Shown here in pieces: positions 62,481 through 64,000 of a DNA stretch of 64,000 bases (its first letter is position 1; the number at the start of each line of letters is the position of its first letter). The translations under genes were made by a program, and so were the position numbers. Origin of the DNA: Colius striatus. Taxonomy: Eukaryota > Chordata > Aves > Coliiformes > Coliidae. The notes under the pieces were generated by a model. That model was not told the origin of the DNA. It ran no database searches and saw nothing but the letters and a program-made list of their open reading frames with translations. The stretch spans positions 10,630,915 through 10,694,914 of the forward strand of contig NC_084771.1 of the NCBI RefSeq assembly GCF_028858725.1, in the 5' to 3' direction.

Positions 62481-62608
62481 CCACGGGGCGGGGCCGCTGC
62501 GGCGCGCGGGGGGCGGGGCCTGGGCGCCGGGGCGGGGCCAGCGCGGGTCCGCGTGACGCGGCCGGGGGCGGGGCGGGTGCGCGCGCTGGCGCGGGGAGCG
62601 CGCGGCCC

Positions 62609-62792
62609 CGTCCCGCGGGAACACGGGCACCGCGCCTCGCCCCCACGCACCCCCCGTCCCGCGGGGACACGGCCACCGCCCCTCGCCCCCGCGCACCCCC
62701 CGTCCCGCGGGAACACGGGCACCGCGCCTCGCCCCCGCGCACCCCCCGTCCCGCGGGGACACGGCCACCGCGCCTCGACCCCACGCACCCCC
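62609..62792. repeat. 46-bp GC-rich minisatellite upstream of AMER1, four copies in A-B-A-B order
   Basis: Four units start at 62609, 62655, 62701 and 62747. Each begins CGTCCCGCGG and ends GCACCCCC. Units 1 and 3 carry GAACACGGGCACCGCG, while units 2 and 4 carry GGACACGGCCACCGC. The alternation implies that a 92-bp dimer was duplicated. Confidence 0.96.
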
Positions 62793-63340
62793 CTCCTGCC
62801 TCCTGCACCGCCATCACTTCCCTCCCTTACTCCAACCTCATTCCCCACAGAGCCATTCCCAACGCCTCCTCCAGGCTTAGCCCAAGCCTTAACGCTGCCT
62901 GTGGGACATGCCCCACAGCCTAATTAATAGCTTCTGATTAATAGATTCCATGACATTGGACACAAGGGCCCTGTGCTTCTGGCCAGAAAGCACCTTGGAG
63001 AGGCCATGAGGAGAGGGTGGACTGCAGCACAGGGGAGGGCTGGTGCAGCCCAAAGCAGCCCCGAGCGTAAGGATCCAGTCTGTGCTGAGCTGCCCCTGAG
63101 CGAGGTGGGGGGAGTTGTCAGCTCCAGGCTGTGAGAAGGGCAAGGCCTGAGCTCTCAGGCTCACACGTGTTGTCCCTGTTGCTGGGCCTTGAGAGATGGA
63201 GATACCAGGCCAAGGCAGCACCACTGCCCTGATGGCCCACTCCAGGCTCAGCCTGGAACCCCTGGCTGCAGCCTGTGGCTGATGTCAGGCTCTTCCCATT
63301 GAAGGACATTTCACCAAACAGGTCAGGAGAGTTCAATAAG
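62793..63340. other. Short spacer between AMER1 promoter and ASB12 3' end
   Basis: This is about 0.55 kb of unique sequence. I see no repeat, coding exon or structured RNA in it. Confidence 0.5.
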
Positions 63341-63871
63341 ATGAGTAGCAACACGTTTAATTTAGAAGAACCACAAGTGCCTGATCTCACAAGCCCTCAG
63401 CCATGGCAGGAATGGCTCTTGAGGTGAGGAAGACAAACAGATGGGGAAGGGAGATAAGAGAGCAGCTGGCTCCAGCCTCTGCCTGCTTCTCTGAGCCCCT
63501 GCCCCACTGCCTGGGAGAACAGGGCTTTGCACCAACACAGAAAGCCCCAGGCATGAAGTCACATTGTGCCTCACTTCTTCCCCGTGAGGGGAGGGGGTAA
63601 GAGCAGCCTCTGCTCTCCATGTGTTTTCCCAACCCCTTCTCCAACCAGTATCAAGTAGATAAAATCCTCCAGTAAAGAGGGTTTAAAACCAAACACAGCT
63701 AAATCAGATCCCACTGCACCCTCACCCTAACACACAGCAGGAGCTGAGGGTTCCTGGTTTCTGCCCCCTTTCCCTCACCACCTTTTCACACAGGCACCAT
63801 TTTGGAGATGCATCATAGGCAAAAATTGCTTTGCAATCACAGCTTCACAGCCCAGGATGTCCAAGTGGCTT
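63341..63871 (-). other. ASB12: ASB12 3' UTR (proposed)
   Basis: About 0.5 kb lie between the ASB12 stop (63872-63874) and the first plausible poly(A) signal, ATTAAA at 63356-63361. A TGTTTGGTGAAATGT stretch downstream fits a G/U-rich element. The end is inferred. Confidence 0.45.
63356..63361 (-). terminator. ASB12: ASB12 candidate poly(A) signal ATTAAA
   Basis: Minus strand: CTAAATTAAACGTG, about 510 bases after the stop codon, followed by a G/T-rich stretch 30-45 bases further on. Confidence 0.4.
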
Positions 63872-64000
63872 TTAATTGGGGTGCTGGACCCTGGTCCGGG
63901 GCAGGAGGCGCTGGTGGTGGGGCTGGTGTTGGAGGTAGCTGGCCAGGACCGGTGGCAGCTCCAGCTTGCCCAGGGCCTGTGGGCCAGCAGCCTGCTTCAG
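63872..64000 (-). CDS. ASB12: ASB12, C-terminal SOCS-box end (partial, continues beyond the window)
   Basis: The last 42 codons before TAA (63872-63874) read LKQAAGPQALGKLELPPVLA, then SYLQHQP and a further basic tail. Human ASB12 ends CQAGQPQAINQLDIPPMLIS, then YLKHQL (recalled). The Cul5-box LPPVLASYL matches IPPMLISYL. ASB proteins pair ankyrin repeats with a SOCS box that recruits Elongin B/C and Cullin-5 as ubiquitin-ligase substrate receptors. The ankyrin part lies outside. The protein runs about 15 residues past the human end (PHHQRLLPRTRVQHPN). Its place next to AMER1, on the same strand, matches human gene order. Confidence 0.88.
   Translation of the reverse strand: MKQAAGPQALGKLELPPVLASYLQHQPHHQRLLPRTRVQHPN

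Larger units (their letters stand above)
61980..62800 (-). promoter_or_regulatory. AMER1: AMER1 CpG-island promoter
   Basis: It is an extremely GC- and CpG-rich stretch. Four GGGGCGGGGC-type GC boxes (Sp1/KLF) lie at about 62485, 62510, 62529 and 62564, all on the upstream side of the exon 1 donor, together with TGACGCG (CRE/ATF-like, 62554-62560). There is no TATA box, as is usual for this promoter class. Long open frames on both strands (up to 326 codons) reflect base composition, not protein coding. Confidence 0.8.

Noticed and set aside
61827-62848. Overlapping long minus-strand frames of 313 and 326 codons in the AMER1 CpG island
   Set aside because: Very high GC lowers stop frequency. 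The frames are Arg/Pro/Gly/Ala-rich, overlap each other in different frames, run through the 46-bp minisatellite, and cross the exon 1 donor.
1-64000. CRISPR arrays, operons, tRNA or rRNA genes
   Set aside because: None seen. The spaced-repeat structures present are minisatellites, and the sequence is clearly a vertebrate nuclear genome.

Overview
The window is vertebrate nuclear DNA, almost certainly from a bird. Genes are split by introns with GT/AG borders and start in CpG islands. The interspersed repeats are CR1 LINE fragments ending in ATTCTATGA-type tails, plus old LTRs that I recall from bird ERVL-like elements. I see no Alu, L1 or other mammalian repeats, and no bacterial operon structure. 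The gene set and order (ARHGEF9, AMER1, ASB12, all on the minus strand) match human Xq11.2 as I remember it. In birds that segment lies on the chromosome 4/4A equivalent. Species cannot be set from the sequence.

Layout, in + strand coordinates with all genes on the minus strand: (a) 1-15242 holds the 5' coding exons of a long form of ARHGEF9 (collybistin, an Asef-family Rho GEF). These are one 710-codon exon (13044-15173), a 49-codon exon (6038-6185) and a 36-codon exon (3281-3390). The SH3, DH and PH exons lie beyond base 1. (b) 15243-37093 is a large 5' intron with degenerate LTRs and CR1 pieces. (c) 36.8-38.15 kb is a CpG island, the likely ARHGEF9 promoter. (d) 38.15-52.34 kb is intergenic and rich in CR1. 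(e) 52.34-62.5 kb is AMER1 (WTX/FAM123B): long 3' UTR, a complete single-exon CDS, one intron, and a non-coding first exon in a CpG island with a 46-bp minisatellite upstream. (f) The last 130 bases encode the C-terminus (SOCS box end) of ASB12, with its 3' UTR before it.

The main point of interest is that the ARHGEF9 gene carries N-terminal exons resembling the APC-binding region of Asef (ARHGEF4) and Asef2 (SPATA13). The standard human collybistin isoforms I know lack this region. The exon just before SH3 ends in PGAEKLQIS, which lines up with PGGEQLAIN of Asef2, the core that binds the armadillo repeats of APC. AMER1, next door, is itself an APC-binding protein with the related motif SGDALYE. 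Two adjacent genes may therefore encode ligands for the same APC groove. The rest is ordinary intron and intergenic sequence with several small tandem repeats. I found no convincing extra protein-coding gene, tRNA or rRNA.
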